Shown here piece by piece: positions 46,746 to 57,064 of a stretch of DNA of 64,000 nt. Source of the stretch: Heterobasidion occidentale (Eukaryota > Basidiomycota > Agaricomycetes > Russulales > Bondarzewiaceae); the NCBI GenBank assembly GCA_039111635.1, contig JBCAQO010000003.1, forward strand, positions 2,666,001 through 2,730,000. Reading direction: 5' to 3'. Under the pieces are notes generated by a model, which was not told the DNA's origin, searched no databases, and was given only the letters and a program-made list of their open reading frames with translations. Positions within the stretch are counted from its first letter, which is position 1. Each line of letters opens with the position of its first letter. A program made the translations under genes and the position numbers.

Positions 46746-46840
46746 ACGGACTTCTTCATCCATAAACGGCCACTCACCGATCCGGTGTGTCCGCCGCACA
46801 TTCATGTCAGAATGGTGATCATTGATCATATTGTGCCGGT
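46746..46840. other. Spacer between KDZ remnant and gypsy LTR
   Basis: About 95 bp with ATTGATCATATTG symmetry. The five bases before the LTR (CCGGT) do not match those after the other LTR (CTTGC). Confidence 0.4.
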
Positions 46841-47421
46841 TGTTACAAACTGCTTGTTCAGTAACCCAAGAGTAACAGGTTCTTCCCTAGGTCGCACAAT
46901 GGACTGAGTAGTGGGCGAAGTCTCGACTGTATCAGACAATGATATAGGAGGGAATAATGATTGATTCAACGAAGTGCCCGTATAGGGAGATATGAACAAA
47001 CGAAGAGAATAGACTGAAGATCCTCAGCCTATTCTATGGGCCTTATATACTGTATAGGGTATAGGGTAAGAGTCCGTATGCTTCTCCGGGTTTCCATACC
47101 AGGAGAGATGTGGTCGCCGTCTCTCTCAGCCGGTGCCTACTCTTGTACTTCTCCAATTGTACCAATCCATCCTGGTGCGACGAGGTGCTTACCCATAAGC
47201 CCTAAGCCCATGGCATGTGAATGCCTCTCTTATCTCCACACGAACCTCGTGTCCCTCCAATATAGCCTATACCGATGTCTTGAGGGACCATCGGTCCAGT
47301 TGGCTCCTAAGGACATGCTGAATACCTTGATGTACGCTCTGTAGTGGAGCCGCCTAGCATGTGATGCTTGAACCATTGGATAGACCGGCCCCAAAGGGCC
47401 CCGATCGGTCAAGTCATAACA
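46841..47421 (-). repeat. 3' LTR of gypsy element (581 bp)
   Basis: Pairs with 57065-57641 by eye with a few percent difference. Contains CTTATATACTGTATAGGG and the shared segment TAGACTGAAGATCCTCAGCC. Confidence 0.92.
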
Positions 47422-48256
47422 TTACCCCCTTTCTAGGTCCCAACTCCTGAGGGGACTACTCGCCCTTGCAAGCTTCATTGTCATTCCATGTACAATTTGC
47501 TTTCTGGTCGTCCAAACAGATTGGGATGCGGCTTCCCAATATGACTTCGTTTTCTGGGGCAAAGACCAACTTACGTCGTTTACAACGCCTAGGAGTTTTC
47601 CATCTCCGTTGAGCTGTTTGATGCGGAGTCCTGCAGTATCGCCACAATACCGTGTTTCTCCCCGGTGTTCTTCCTTCACCAGAACGTTTTGATTGAGTAC
47701 ACTCCTAGAGTCAATAGGCAGCTGCTCGACCAGGACTCCCTGGTAGGTTTGATAAGCCAGTTTCTTCTGGCAACAATACAGAAAGGTGTCACGTGCGAAT
47801 GATTATGTGATGAATTGAAACACGTCTGTGGATGGGTGTGTGTCGTTCTTCTTCAAAATGCCGAAGGCCATGCTTCAGTGTTTCCAGGATAGATCTTCAT
47901 CTCCTTGATCTCCGGTATCGAGGGGGACTCTAGGTGTGTAGGTTGATTGCTTTTCCAAGGCTTAGGCCCACCAACCTATTGAGAATAGACTTTTCTCGAC
48001 TTGTTTTGAGTCTGGCAAGACCCCTTTGAAGATCCCTAACTCTGTCAGCCCCATATGGTGGCCCGTCCTGGTTAGAGATTGAGTGTTCATCCAGAGTTTG
48101 TTTGTCACATGGGAGTGAGCATGTAGCCGCGCTCCACGTATTGAACACGAGGTAAGGATTTTGAAGAATAGACTTTGAACCCTATGGTCTCTTGAATAGA
48201 CCATGGTATCCACCTTAACGGTAATTATTGCGGGGTCAGCGTAAGGTATGTCCTGG
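47422..48256 (-). other. Gypsy element 3' noncoding region, proximal part
   Basis: Sequence between the 3' LTR and the hairpin array. No frame with family resemblance. The purine tract for plus-strand priming lies at its left edge (complement of CCCCCTTTCT, 47426-47435). Confidence 0.5.
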
Positions 48257-49907
48257 TAGTTTAACGTCATGCCGGACATCCGTAGTTTTGCGTCTTTGCG
48301 GACGTCCGCTAGTTTATCCTTAAGTCTTTGCGGACTGAGGCTAGTTTATACATAAGTTGTTGCGGACTGCCCTGCTAGTTTAAGCCAAGGTCGTTGCGGA
48401 CCTATCCATCTCCCAACGTAGGAGTACCTGTAAACAAGACAGCAGGCATTTCTGCGCACCAGAACATCCATCGATGATGCATATAGGGCCGTAGACCAGT
48501 TCCTCCTTGTTGACAGGGTTCCCATTGAGGCAAGATGGTGACAGTTTATACTATATCAAACTGGATAGACTTTTGATGCCTATTTGACACAACTCACATG
48601 GCCCTGTAGACGAAGGGCAGCTCAGTTTATCATCATGAAGGATGGCCGTAGTTTATAGTCGTTGCGGATGTCTGCTATCGCCTGGCTTGAACCTCCTGAG
48701 CCTCGATAGATTTAATCCTCTGGGGTGAGGGTAGTTTAAGGTCATTTCGGACTAATTGGTGGCCAAGGTTGTGGCCATCAATCACATCTCCTATGTCTGA
48801 AGGAGTAAATAGTTTATTGTCATTGCGGACTAGGTGATGACTTTTCGAAGTCACCGCCCACATCTCCTATGCTGAAAGGAGTGGTAGTTTAACGTCTTTA
48901 CGGACGCAGCAATGCTAAAACATATCTCATGTTTGGACACTGCTCATGACCTTGTAAGGAAAGGGTAATCCCAGTTTAACGTCATGGAGGACGTCCTAAA
49001 CATGAGGCATGATCCCAGTTGCCTCTTGACTGGCCCTTGAAGCGGAATCCTTGCTTCAGACTTCAAGGGTAGAATGGGAGCGCCATGGAGTAGTCGTGGT
49101 CCTGTTGGATGGCTGACAACCCGCTCCATGTCCCCAAACCCTTTGCACGGAATTGAACCGTGTCAACCCCATATTATTTTACCGTAGGGCATATGGAATA
49201 TGGAAGCGCCTCGACCTAGTTGGCAGGGTTCTGCAACAGTGGAGGCCCTCCCTTCCACTGTCTGCCAGAATACAACCACACTTTGAGGGTCTTGGTAGCT
49301 TTAACGTCGTTCCGGACGGTAACTAGTTTCGTCATTGCGGACCAAGCCTTTCGTAGTTTTACATTATTGCAGATGTAAATAAGAAAGTGTTGACCCTGGC
49401 CTATACTTGGGGATAAGATGGTGGAGCAAACACTATCCCTCCAGTGGTACACTTGATTGAGAGGGGACCAATCCTCCCATTGGTGCCCCATTTGATTTCG
49501 CAGTAGGCATCTGCGCCAGTGGCACTCTTCTTTTTCCTTTTGAAGTATTGATCCTTATGGGCCTGTACTTGCTGGCAGGGCGACCAAACCCCTCCAGTGG
49601 TACGCTTGATGGCGAGGGGACTCAATCCTCCCATCGGTGCCCCCTTTGATTTCGCAGTTGGCATCTGCGCCCATGTTGATCCAGTACTTCCATTAAAGGA
49701 CCTCCTAATGCGGAAAGGGTCCTGTAAAACTGGGGATCCAAGCGGGACGCCCGATTCGCCTGTCAGAATACCTCTTGACAGCAAGAGTGTTAACATCGCT
49801 CCGTCTTGTCTTGGAAGCTTGAAAGAAACATAAGTAGACAGGGAGCACTATGAAGCAGCCATGAAACTCCTGCCTTCTTATCTTTTCCAGTTTAACGTCA
49901 TGGAGGA
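48257..49907 (-). repeat. Hairpin-rich array of a recurring ~21-nt motif
   Basis: About fifteen imperfect copies of a motif whose plus-strand form is TAGTTTAACGTCATTGCGGAC. Copies start near 48257, 48283, 48310, 48342, 48376, 48623, 48649, 48732, 48810, 48885, 48972, 49296, 49324, 49354 and 49888. Each contains GTC-N6-GAC, a possible small stem; several extend to ACGTC..GACGT. Between them lie independent perfect or near-perfect palindromes: 48755-48782, 48838-48853 (TTCG loop), 49034-49069, nested stems at 49221-49267, 49467-49484 and 49499-49515. No protein-coding pattern is seen. This is not a normal part of chromoviruses that I know of. Confidence 0.8.
49437..49671. repeat. Duplicated 81-82-bp unit
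   Basis: 49437-49517 and 49590-49671 are copies starting CCCTCCAGTGGTAC and ending GGCATCTGCGCC, about 90% alike. Both contain the CGCAG..CTGCG palindrome; only the first keeps the ACCAAT..ATTGGT palindrome. Confidence 0.88.
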
Positions 49908-50112
49908 CGTACGTTCCAGTGTCCTGTGCATGAAACCGGTACCTGTGGTGCGGAGGGTCCTTTCCTCTCCGTCACCGCTAAAGACAAGGGGTTCCTCTAC
50001 TCCCTTGTCTAATATCCTCCACCGATATCCCCGTAATCCCCGTATCCTTCATCTGGCCTGTAATAGGGGTCGATGTCGTTGTAATTCCCGTCTTCGACTT
50101 CGTCCCAGGCAT

Positions 50113-51388
50113 CTAGTTCTGCTTGAGTCTAGGCAGTAGTTCGCTGAGTCGGGCGCTGGCAGATTGGAGCTCTTCTACTAACGCGAGTATGCGTTCCTTC
50201 AGGTCGACTATCTTGAGGATGGTTTGGAGTTGGTGAATCTCTTGGTTGAGTTCTTCTAGGACTGTCTCACCTGGGCTGGGGGGTCGTCCTTGCTCTCTGG
50301 CTCCCTCGCCTCTCATTCCTCCTGTACCTTGGAGGATGCTCCTCATTGCTGCCTCCGGCGTCCTGCCCAGTGGATTGTCCTGTCAACACAGGAGGAAGGA
50401 CCTCCCGATCCCTTCGTGCCTGTCGCTGTACTGTGGTCCAGACGTATTCTGTCTGGACGGTTGCGTCTCGGCTACTTGTAGCTGGTATCGCCCCACTGGC
50501 TTCATCGTTCCATGGTTGGACGCGGAAAGGATCGATCCGAACGGGACGGGTGTGGGAGGAGTGTACTGCGTCGGTGTTTGAAATGAGGGCAGGTAGGAGC
50601 TCCAGATTGATGAAGGAGGAGAACTCGTCGGGGTGGATGAGTAAGGCATAAGCCCTATTATCTCCTCGGGCCTACCAGGAGGCGGCTCGATGATCATCTG
50701 CATAGGCCAAAAGCCTGACCTGGTCGCTCGCGTCAGCGAGGCATTGGGGTATATCATTGCTCTCACTCCCTGGTTGCCCTGCAAAGAAGTTAGCAAGCCT
50801 TTGCAAGGCTAACGCTGTGGCCATCTGAATTACCACCGAGATGGTGGTGTGTTGGAGCAACGCATCTCCTAATCCTTCCAATTCTCGGGGGTGCAAATTT
50901 CTACCACCGGTAGGGGATCCTCTGGTCCTGGCAGCCGGTGCACTAGTCGCTGCTGGTTCCTGTATACCTGTTTCAGCGACTGCAGGCGATGCCAGATTCG
51001 TAGGGTTTCCTGGTCCTCTTCCACTTCTCGTTTCCTGCCTTGTGTCTCCTTGAGCCAACGCTGCCGTCGGTCGCGGAGGCGTTGATGGAGCAGGTCTTCC
51101 TTCTTCTTGGCATCCCTCATCGTGCTCGTCATGAGCTCCCTCAGCCTGGGGTGAGGCTTGTAATTCCGTTCGATCCTCGGTGGTGAGCATGGTGAGGTGG
51201 GTGGAGATTGGTATGGAAACTCCCTCCGGAGTTGTTGGACGGCTGCCTCGGCCAGGACGTCCAGTGTTGGGGTTGGCAACGGCCAAGATGATGTCCGGCG
51301 AGGGATTCCTTAATGGTGATGAGGTAGTTCCTTCATCAATGAGCATGGCGCGTCCAGGGGAGTAATCAAGGGAGGAATGGTCGGACAT
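50113..51388 (-). pseudogene. Extra open frame of the gypsy element, 3' of the chromodomain
   Basis: I do not recognise this protein. The ATG at 51388 opens MSDHSSLDYSPGRAM and runs 238 codons to 50672, Pro/Gly/Arg-rich with PTTPEGVSIPIS and ATALALQRLANFFAGQPG. A second frame continues 50796-50383 (FAGQPG equivalent, then SYLPSFQTPTQYTPPT), and a third 50346-50113 ends in a clear coiled coil (LEELNQEIHQLQTILKIVDL, ELQSASARLSELLPRLKQN). The three look like one ancestral protein of about 420 residues broken by two frame changes or introns. It lies 60 bp from the chromodomain stop, on the same strand. It may be a capsid- or nucleocapsid-like accessory product, but nothing proves it. Confidence 0.5.
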
Positions 51389-51448
51389 GTACTAGTGGGA
51401 GGATTCTTGCTTTAAAGGGGGAGAGACATCTCCTCTTTTATACCTTTC

Positions 51449-52882
51449 TTAAAGCCTAATCGCCGCAGGTCGGGGCTTGTCTGGGTAGCTTTCGTGAAAT
51501 TCACAAAGCACCTCATCGGCCGTATCCTTGAGGAGGGCAAAGGGTTCCCAGGTGTTATTGGCCTCGGAGTATCCAACCCACTTGATGAGGTATTTGGTTC
51601 CTCGTCCCTGGTGTCTTGAATCCAGAATGGCCTCCACTTCGTAGTGCTCTTTTTCATTCAGGATTTCTGGGGCAGGTCTGGGGAAGTTCCTCCTATGGGC
51701 CTCTGTCTCATGATATTTGGTGAGCACGGTGGCATGAAATACTGGGTGTATCTTCCATGTTTCAGGTATTTTCAGCCGATAAGCCAGAGGACCAATTCTT
51801 TTGGTCACTTGGAAAGGACCATACTGCCTAGGTGTTAGCTTGAATTTCGGATGAGTCGTCTGAATGTGGGTTCCCTCTAACCAAACTTGGGTTCCTACTT
51901 CCCATTGCGGAAGTTTCCTGTGTAGATCCCGGTCCTTGGTGTGCTGCACTGCTATTTGTAAACTTGCAGCCGCATCTTCTTGGACTTCCTTGATTAGCTG
52001 CAAACGTTCAGTTACTGCAGGTACCTTGGTCTCTAAAGCTGAGTCGACCGAGTATGGTGGATTGAACCCATAGAGGATCTCGAACGGCGATTTCCCTGTG
52101 GCGGAGTGTCTTCGGGTATTATGGGAGAATTCTGCGAAAGGTAACAAGTCTACCCAATTGTCTTGATGGTAATTGCAGAATACGTGCAGGAATTGCTCTA
52201 TCTCTTGGTTAACCCGTTCTGTTTCTCCGTCTGTCTGGGGATGATACACTGTGCTAAGGGCAGGGGTGATTCCTATTCCTTTCCATAGTTCTCGCGTGAA
52301 CTTTGCCGCAAATTGGGGGCCTCTATTGGACACCACCTTGGTCGGCAGACCGTATCGTTTGAACACATTATCCTGGAAGAGCATTGTCGGTTCTTTGGCC
52401 GTGATTGTCTTTTTGCACGGAGTTATGACTATTCCTTTGGACAGGCCTTGGTCAACCACCACGTTTATCGAATCGTAGCCTCTGCTTTCCGGGAGGTCTG
52501 TTACAAAGTCGGTGGAGATGAAACACCAAGGGGCGTTTGTGGTTTCCAATGGTTGGATCGGTGGATGGGTCCTGTGGGGCAGGTTCTTGGTGGACTGGCA
52601 GACTGCGCATCCATCCACATATTGGTGGACGAATTTGGTCATGCTTGACCACCAGTAATGGCGCTGTACCAATTCTAAAGTCTTTGCTCGACCTGGGTGT
52701 CCTGTAGCCATAGCATTGTGGTGCGTCCTGACAATCATTTGTTGGAGGAGGTCGTCCTTTGGAACACATATGTAGCCGTCGTGTCTTGTGATGCCATCTT
52801 CATGTGTCCACTTTCCTAGGTCTCCCTTCATTGCCTTTGGTCCTTTTTCCAGTAATTTCTTGAGGGCGACATCGACTAGCAA
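51449..52882 (-). CDS. Gypsy integrase with chromodomain
   Basis: 477-codon open frame. HHCC zinc finger as HHNAMATGHPGRAKTLELV .. CAVCQSTK. The rve core has STDFVTDLPE (first Asp) but VSNRGPQF where the second catalytic Asp should stand: Asn at codon 52325-52327. The Glu region is YHPQTDGETERVNQEIEQ. It continues with the GPFQVTKRIGPLAYRLKIP beta-barrel and a C-terminal chromodomain (YEVEAILDSRHQGRG, YLIKWVGYSEANNTWEP), which in other chromoviruses directs insertion to methylated-histone chromatin. The Asp-to-Asn change should abolish strand transfer. Confidence 0.9.
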   Translation of the reverse strand: MLVDVALKKLLEKGPKAMKGDLGKWTHEDGITRHDGYICVPKDDLLQQMIVRTHHNAMATGHPGRAKTLELVQRHYWWSSMTKFVHQYVDGCAVCQSTKNLPHRTHPPIQPLETTNAPWCFISTDFVTDLPESRGYDSINVVVDQGLSKGIVITPCKKTITAKEPTMLFQDNVFKRYGLPTKVVSNRGPQFAAKFTRELWKGIGITPALSTVYHPQTDGETERVNQEIEQFLHVFCNYHQDNWVDLLPFAEFSHNTRRHSATGKSPFEILYGFNPPYSVDSALETKVPAVTERLQLIKEVQEDAAASLQIAVQHTKDRDLHRKLPQWEVGTQVWLEGTHIQTTHPKFKLTPRQYGPFQVTKRIGPLAYRLKIPETWKIHPVFHATVLTKYHETEAHRRNFPRPAPEILNEKEHYEVEAILDSRHQGRGTKYLIKWVGYSEANNTWEPFALLKDTADEVLCEFHESYPDKPRPAAIRL

Positions 52883-52999
52883 ATCGTGTTCTGAGCGCGA
52901 GTGTTAATAAGGGAGAGGATGTCCGAGGAAATGAGTTCCGTTGCTTGATGTGTATGCCTTTACTTGGTTCTACCAGGGTTTCACTGGACTTGGTGAAAG

Positions 53000-54754
53000 T
53001 TTGGATGGGAGCAGAGTCTGTGCCTTGTTATCAGATACCACCCCCTCACTAAGGTCTGGACGCCTGGATAGAGCATCGGCATGATTAGTAGTTCCAGCCT
53101 TGTAGCTGAGCTGGAAGTCAAATCGAGACAAAAACAGACTCTAGTGCGCTTGTCGCCTTGATAGGTTGCGTGTGGTCTGAAAGTGTTCCAGGTTCTTGTG
53201 GTCCGTCCAGATCTCAAAGGGGTGTCTAGTGCCCTCGAGGTAGTGTTTCCAGTATTCCAGTGCCTTGATGATGGCAAGGAGTTTGCAATCATGCATGTCA
53301 TAATTCCGTTCGGGCGGTGAAAATGATCCCGAGAGGTAGGCCACGGGGTGTCAGTTGTTATCAGGTCCTTCCTGTAAGAGGACTGCACCGTATGCAGTGA
53401 GCGAAGCGTTGGTGACGAGTTGGTAGGGTCGCATCAGGTCAAGGTATAACAGAACAGGTTGACTGATGAAGGCTTTCTTTAACTGGTCAAACACCTGTTG
53501 GCACTCCGTGGTCCAGTCCCATTTCGTGTCTTTCTTGGTGAGGTCGTGCAGGGGTCAAGCGATTAAGGAAAACTTGTCAATGAATCGCCAATAAAAGTTC
53601 CCTAGGCCTAAGAAAGAACGGATGTTGCGGACTGTGCGAGGGATGGGCCATTCTTGGATGACCTTAATCTTCGAATCTTCCATAGCAACGTGGTCTTTTG
53701 AAATCGTGTACCCCAAGTAGTTTAGCTTTTCCTTGTGGAACTCGCATTTCTCTGGTTTGAGGTAAAGATCGTTGTCGCGTAGGATTTGGAGGACTTGTCG
53801 AACAATCACAATGTGTTCTGCTGTGGTTTTTGTGAAGATGAGGATGTCGTCCATATATACTGCTATTTTCCGGGCCAGGATGAGTTCTTGGAAAATCATG
53901 TTCATCATGGCCTGGAAGGTTCCTGGGGAATTGCAAAGCCCAAAGAACATTACTGTAGGTTCAAAGAGCCTAAGGGTGTGATGAAGGCCGCTTTGGATTC
54001 ATCTCCTTCCTTGATGCGCACGTTGTTATATCCCCACCGAACGTCGAGCTTCGAGAATACCGTTGCCCCTCAAATAATATCCAGTAGTTCCTGGATCAAT
54101 GGTAGGGGGCAGACCTCTTGAATGGTGTGTTCGTTGAGGTGGCAATATCCTGTACTGGGCGAGCTTTCCATCCTTCTTGTTTATAAAGAAGAAGGAGGCC
54201 GCGCTATGTGCTGTTGACCGACGTATTGTTCTCCTAGAAAGATGCTCTTTGACGAATTTCCCTAGCTCATCATGTTTTTCCGGGCTCAAGGGAAATATCC
54301 TTGGAGCCTGAGGTTTGAAGGACAGCTTGAGATTTATTGCATGATCCCATATCGTGTGTTGGGGAAGTCTCTGCGATCGCCTCTCGCTGAAGATATCAAG
54401 GTAGGAATGATACTCCGACGGCACGCAATTCTTCAAGCTGGTGGTGTCAATTTCCTCCTCCAGGTTGTCGTCAAAGCTTGCGAACCCCGAGGGCTCTGGA
54501 GCTACCTTTCTAATGACGGGTTCTCTTCTGCTATCCGTTGTGGAGGAGTCAAACGGTGTTTGCACTTTATTAGCGACTTCTTCTAAAGCTTCGCTCTGGG
54601 CTGTCTCTTGCTGAGCCTGCCGATGTTCCTTCTTTTCGGTTACTTGCTCCTCGAGCCATTTCCGAGCCTTGGCTTGTCGGGATTTGTGCTCCAACAGAGA
54701 GAGGAACCGAGATTTCCATTCCTTCATGGGTACTTGGCTCCATTGTTCTTTCAC
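53000..54754 (-). pseudogene. Gypsy RT and RNase H, several breaks
   Basis: The upstream linker (KSRFLSLLEHKSRQAKARKW) leads to RT finger motifs VPSEYHSYLDIFSERRSQRL, DHAINLKL and SFFFINKKDGKL. The frame then shifts at about 54155 and again soon after. The palm reads [36 protein letters not shown] and catalytic VYMDDILIF (YMDD intact, near 53850), then the thumb YLKPEKCEFHKEKLNYLGY. Stops lie at about 54065 and 53555. RNase H (YLSGSFSPPERNYDMHDCKL, LEGTRHPFEIWTDHKNL) starts VTNASL instead of VTDASL (codon 53408-53410) and has stops at about 53346 and 53141. Confidence 0.85.
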
Positions 54755-54897
54755 GAAGGTCCTACTGGTTCAGAGACAAGATGCGGTTTCATCCGCTGAG
54801 GAATCTTGTCACCGCATAGTTTTGCTAGCCATGCCTTTTTGGTAGGCTCTTCCCTTGCCTTGGTAAACCCATATGGTTGTCGGCAATCTCTAGGGCA

Positions 54898-55314
54898 TCA
54901 ATCAAAGTGTACCTCACGGCGCCTCCACCCGATGGAGGGGTCGTGGTATTTCAACCAATCCGTTCCTAGGAGCATGTCATCTTTCCCTAGATTGGTGATG
55001 AACATCTGGATGCGTTCGGTGTGGGTTCTCCCCCGTCTGTCCTTGACGGTGAGATTTGCGTCTAGGCCTCGTTGAATGAGGCCTGCTTTGTTGATGGTGT
55101 CATCCACATTGCGAACGTGGATAGGGCGGTTTAAGGGATAGGTTGGAAGATCGTGTTTTCGTACCCATCTCTCATTTACCAAAATTCCTTCGCAAGCTAA
55201 GTCGATGGCTCTGGCTCCAGCGCTTCTTCCTTGAGTTGTCAATCGCACGTCAAGTCGAATGGGAGTGATGATGTGGCTGTTCATTGCTCTGATTCGGATA
55301 CGTGAGGGAATCAT
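54898..55314 (-). CDS. Gypsy aspartic-protease region
   Basis: 139-codon frame with the protease layout: NSHIITPIRLDVRLTTQGRS, then ARAIDLACEGILVNERWV where D-(S/T)-G is expected, HDLPTYPLNRPIHVRNVDDT, and LGKDDMLLGTDWLKYHDPSI (the second family block). The active-site triad reads Asp-Leu-Ala, so either this lineage differs or the enzyme is dead. The frame is closed by TGA just after VHFD. Confidence 0.7.
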   Translation of the reverse strand: MIPSRIRIRAMNSHIITPIRLDVRLTTQGRSAGARAIDLACEGILVNERWVRKHDLPTYPLNRPIHVRNVDDTINKAGLIQRGLDANLTVKDRRGRTHTERIQMFITNLGKDDMLLGTDWLKYHDPSIGWRRREVHFD

Positions 55315-55358
55315 ACTCGAGTTTCCTCAACCCTCTCTCTTGGCTGGTGAAGGAGAGG

Positions 55359-56877
55359 TCAGGAAAAATCCTCTGCCAGATCCACCAACATCTGTTTGGC
55401 CTTGGCCTCCCCTACTTCTCTGAAGAGCACTCGGACGCCATTAGTATCACGGACGGGTCTGTTGCTTCGTCGTCCGTTAGGCGGTACGTAGCGCTCTCCA
55501 TTGCTCTGGCTTGATCCTCCCCTTCTCACGGAAGGGTCCTCACGTTCCACCAAATCACCAGGTTGTGATACCCGACGGTGGTGGCCATGAGAACTCCCCT
55601 CCTCCAGTCCTCGATGAAGTCCCGCATCATCTCCCAGCGGGGGTTCTTGCTCGTCTTCATCCTCCATGTCTGCAGCGCAAGTTCTTCTACCTCCTCCGCC
55701 CATCGACTTGCGCGGATTTCCTCGAGAAGGGGGAATGCCTCTACGAGGGGAACAGCAATCAGCTATCCCGTGCCCTGGTTTCCCACAATTGTAGCAGGAA
55801 AAGGTGGCGGGTCTCTTGCCATCATATACATGCTTGTTTCGGTTGGCGTCTCACTTGCGAGAGGCGTCAATGTCCATGTCAACCACCTGGTTGTTCATTC
55901 TGCGAGGAGCGTTGGTAGAATAATAGTGCGAGCGGGTTGGAGGTGAAAGTGATTGAGGAAGTCGCTTCGGAATGAGGTGGAGTTGGTGAGGATGCCTTTT
56001 GAGCACTTCGGGCTCTCAAGCGTCCATCTATTTCACAGGCAGTATTGACCCAGTCTTGGATTGTATCCTTCGGTGGTGTTTCTTTGTCATAGATTTTGTC
56101 CATGACCTTTGGATCAAGCCCTCTCTGGAAGTAAGGAACTTGTTCCTTGTTGGATATGTCGGTGTCGGCAGCTATAAGGATAAATTGATTGGAGTATTCA
56201 TCCACGTCATCTTCCCTTGAGAGAAAGACATGAGAGCGCTTTGGGCCTTGTCCGTAAGGTTTGTTTCTTTGAACTGAAGTTTAAACTTGTCATAGAAGTC
56301 AGTCCAAGTCCCGAGGGTTTTGGGCGGAGTTGCCCCGACTGTCTTCTTTAGGAAGCTTTCTTCCCATACGCCGGCCATTCCATATCTCATATATGAGAGG
56401 GCGAGGGAAACTTTGTCCTTGTCCGTCTTGTACCGGTCGAATTCTGCTATAAAAAGGAGGAGGCAATTCATGATGAATTTCTGTGATTGTGTTCTGTCTC
56501 CCTCGAAGTTATCGGGGAGTTTAAGCTTGCCCCTTCCGGACGATGTGATTGCAGGGGGGTCTGTAGGATTTGTTGACATGATGGCATTATCTTCAATGTT
56601 TCGGGTGTTGATCGGTGTTTGAATATCCAAGGATTCGGACTCGGATGTTACTTCTTCTTCCGATGTATCCGGGATTTCCGGTTCGGGGTTTCTGTACTGG
56701 GGTGGCTCTACCCAGTCTTCTGCTATTTTGCCCCAAGCCCACTCAGCTTCTGTTTCGTTTTCTCTTGTAAAGAAATATTGTCCTTCTCGGTACGAGCAGT
56801 TATCAAAGTTTGGGGGAGCTGGCCGATTGGTGTCGGAGTAATACCAGCGGTTTCCCCTTTGATAGATAGACAATTGT
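55359..56877 (-). pseudogene. Gypsy gag, frameshifted
   Basis: First frame 56172-56873 (NRWYYSDTNRPAPPNFDNCS, KLKLPDNFEGDRTQSQKFIM, WTDFYDKFKLQFKETNL) has no ATG: it opens at a TTG with a stop some 36 nt upstream. The frame changes at about 56210 to one reading DEYSNQFILIAADTDISNKE and ending at 55879. A third frame holds a CCHC knuckle at 55754-55796 (CYNCGKPGHGIADC) and runs to 55359. Capsid fold, zinc knuckle and order are those of Ty3/gypsy. Confidence 0.85.
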
Positions 56878-57064
56878 TCTGTTGAAGTTGGTTGTGGATT
56901 TGTCTAGTGCCTGGTAGAAATCCTAGGCCTAGGTCTTGCTCCAGGGTGTGTGAAGTAACGCTCTTCAGTGGAGGTCTATGGCTCCACCGATGAGGGTTGT
57001 GAGAGAGAGTGTGGCAGCAAGCAAAGTGTGGTGCAAGGTAGGGGTAAAAGCGAGTCTATTCTAG

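Noticed and set aside
48257..49907. CRISPR-like array
   Set aside because: Repeats are imperfect, spacing is irregular, and the locus is inside a eukaryotic LTR element.
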